Source: Nocardia rhizosphaerihabitans (GTDB lineage: Bacteria; Actinomycetota; Actinomycetes; Mycobacteriales; Mycobacteriaceae). Taken from it: 64,000 nucleotides of DNA. Under the pieces are notes generated by a model. The model did not search any database. It was not told the DNA's origin and saw only the letters and a program-made list of their open reading frames with translations. The translations under genes were made by a program, and so were the position numbers. The DNA lies in the NCBI RefSeq assembly GCF_014646295.1, contig NZ_BMNE01000003.1, positions 553,965-617,964 on the forward strand, read 5' to 3'. Shown piece after piece: positions 63,351-64,000 of the stretch (within the stretch, counting starts at the first letter, position 1; each line of letters opens with the position of its first letter).

Positions 63351-63438
63351 GCGCGGTGGAGGCGCGCGCATAGCCGATGCGCACGTGCGCGCCCGAATCG
63401 GTGACCGCAGCGGCCGGGCGCGGCAGTTCGGTCCACAC
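63346..63438 (-). pseudogene. N-terminal remnant of a serine resolvase (tnpR)
   Basis: On the minus strand the frame reads AVTDSGAHVRIGYARASTARQ, the N-terminal signature of serine resolvases of Tn3-family elements, where Ser in YARASTARQ is the nucleophile. After ARQ (base 63346) the homology ends and uvrA-like sequence begins, so the gene kept only about 30 residues. GTG 63438 is one possible start; the frame is open further to 63654. It points away from the transposase on the right, as tnpR and tnpA often do around a res site. Confidence 0.7.
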
Positions 63439-63737
63439 CGCGCCCGGGCGGCGCAGCGCTGGGGTCGCCAGCTCGAGTGCTTTCGCGAGCGAGGGCACGA
63501 GACGGAAGCGGGCGGTGTGGTAGCCGATGGCGACTTTGCCCTTGCCGGTCCGGCACGGTGACACGGGTCCGAACGGTCGTCCATGTGAGTGGGTTGATGG
63601 CCTGATTGGCGTGGTGCAAGGTGGGCGTATGCGTCGCCGATGCGCCGCGTGCAAGGGGGTTGAGGAACATCCGCGCGGAAAGTCACGCTAAGCCGATAGG
63701 GTGAATCTTGTTGTTGTGCTGGTGATTTCATGTCGGC
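63439..63737. other. Region between tnpR remnant and tnpA, with Tn3-end-like sequence
   Basis: About 300 bases lie between the diverging tnpR remnant and tnpA, where Tn3-family elements carry their res site. I could not pick out res subsites by eye. The stretch at 63655-63692 is a separate Tn3-end-like sequence. No other gene is supported. Confidence 0.4.
63655..63692. repeat. Tn3-family terminal inverted repeat candidate
   Basis: The 38-base stretch begins GGGGGTTGAGG and ends GGAAAGTCACGCTAAG. It has the same length, GGGG start and CACGyTAAG end as the Tn3 terminal repeat (which ends CGAAAACTCACGTTAAG). It lies 45 bases before the transposase start. If it is the left end, the resolvase remnant belongs to a different or older element. 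The matching right end lies outside the window. Confidence 0.5.
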
Positions 63738-64000
63738 GTGACTGATGAGGGTGTGCCCGGTTACGGGCGTTTCGGTGTGTTGTCGCGGGTGGAACTCGAA
63801 CGGTTCTGCTACCTCGATGACGAGGACCGCAGGTTGATCGCGGTGCGGCGGCGTGATTACAACCGGCTCGGGTTTGCCGTCCAGGTGGTGACCGTGCGCT
63901 ACCTGGGGATGTTCTTGGCCGATCCGGTCGCTGTCCCGTCGGAACTGGTGGCCTACCTGGGCGAACAGCTCGACATCGATGACCCGTCATGTTTGGGCGA
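63738..64000 (+). CDS. tnpA: Tn3-family transposase (5' end only)
   Basis: The first 87 codons of a transposase with the N-terminal DUF4158 domain of Tn3-family TnpA: LSRVELERFCYLDDEDRRLIAVRRRDYNRLGFAVQVVTVRYLG, then FLADPVAVPSELVAYLGEQLDIDDPSC. The full protein is normally about 950-1000 residues and continues beyond the window. GTG 63738 begins the frame that carries this homology; the upstream ATG at 63730 is in another frame. The catalytic DDE residues are in the part not seen. It marks the entry into a mobile element. Confidence 0.92.
   Translation, partial: MTDEGVPGYGRFGVLSRVELERFCYLDDEDRRLIAVRRRDYNRLGFAVQVVTVRYLGMFLADPVAVPSELVAYLGEQLDIDDPSCLG

Noticed and set aside
1..64000. CRISPR arrays, rRNA, tRNA or riboswitches
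   Set aside because: No regularly spaced repeats, no conserved rRNA stretches and no tRNA-like T-loop/acceptor pattern were seen by eye; a covariance-model scan was not possible.

Overview
The window is high-GC DNA from a mycolic-acid-type actinomycete, most likely Nocardia or a close relative such as Rhodococcus. The evidence is the gene set: a ChoD-type cholesterol oxidase, two Acg-type nitroreductases, a deazaflavin (F420)-dependent nitroreductase, an Eis-type acetyltransferase, an MMPL transporter, a GH65-HAD fusion and many TetR, AraC and MarR regulators. Starts are often GTG, and gene pairs are often coupled through ATGA or GTGA overlaps. No rRNA, tRNA or CRISPR array was recognised.

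Layout. 0-7 kb: a DUF302 tail, a large GH65-HAD protein, two coupled Acg-type genes behind a DosR-like box, an internally deleted pfkB relic and a flavodoxin, which together look like a dormancy (DosR-type) island. 7-10 kb: an ABC-2 exporter. 9.9-12 kb: a trypsin-like protease and an exported histidine phosphatase. 12.2-16.7 kb: a decay zone with a frameshifted AraC gene, a large LuxR-family ATPase regulator with two frameshifts, and a chloroperoxidase-type hydrolase missing its core. 16.7-19.2 kb: two more alpha/beta hydrolases and a metallo-beta-lactamase-fold protein. 19.3-25 kb: a TetR-controlled short-chain dehydrogenase unit with a twin palindromic operator, then a MarR/MMPL divergent pair. 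25-37 kb: choD with a clear promoter, MerR and TetR regulators, an orphan LutC, an AurF-type diiron oxygenase, an exported GH1 enzyme, an F420 enzyme, a lone tyrosine recombinase, and an HxlR/acyl-CoA dehydrogenase pair with tandem operators.

37.1-46.9 kb: the most unusual block is four very large co-directional genes without signal peptides. They encode a DUF6603 protein, two unrecognised giants and a discoidin-domain protein. They form one operon with gaps of 41 and 29 bases and one overlap. I think this is the best candidate for an undescribed multi-protein system.

47-57.8 kb: a RidA protein, a two-subunit acyl-CoA dehydrogenase under a TetR regulator, a pseudo-hydrolase, a VioC/AsnO-type amino-acid hydroxylase next to a possible heme enzyme, a VOC protein, TerD, a CPBP membrane protease, an AraC regulator and a DUF998 protein. 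57.8-64 kb: a KfrA-like coiled-coil gene behind an elaborate set of inverted repeats and a probable leaderless start, a subtilase, an Eis-type acetyltransferase, then a wrecked uvrA-like gene fused to a resolvase remnant, and the start of a Tn3-family transposase that runs off the window.

A recurring theme is gene decay by internal deletion (pfkB, chloroperoxidase, uvrA paralogue) or by single-base shifts (araC, LuxR-family regulator). Some of the single-base shifts could be sequencing errors.
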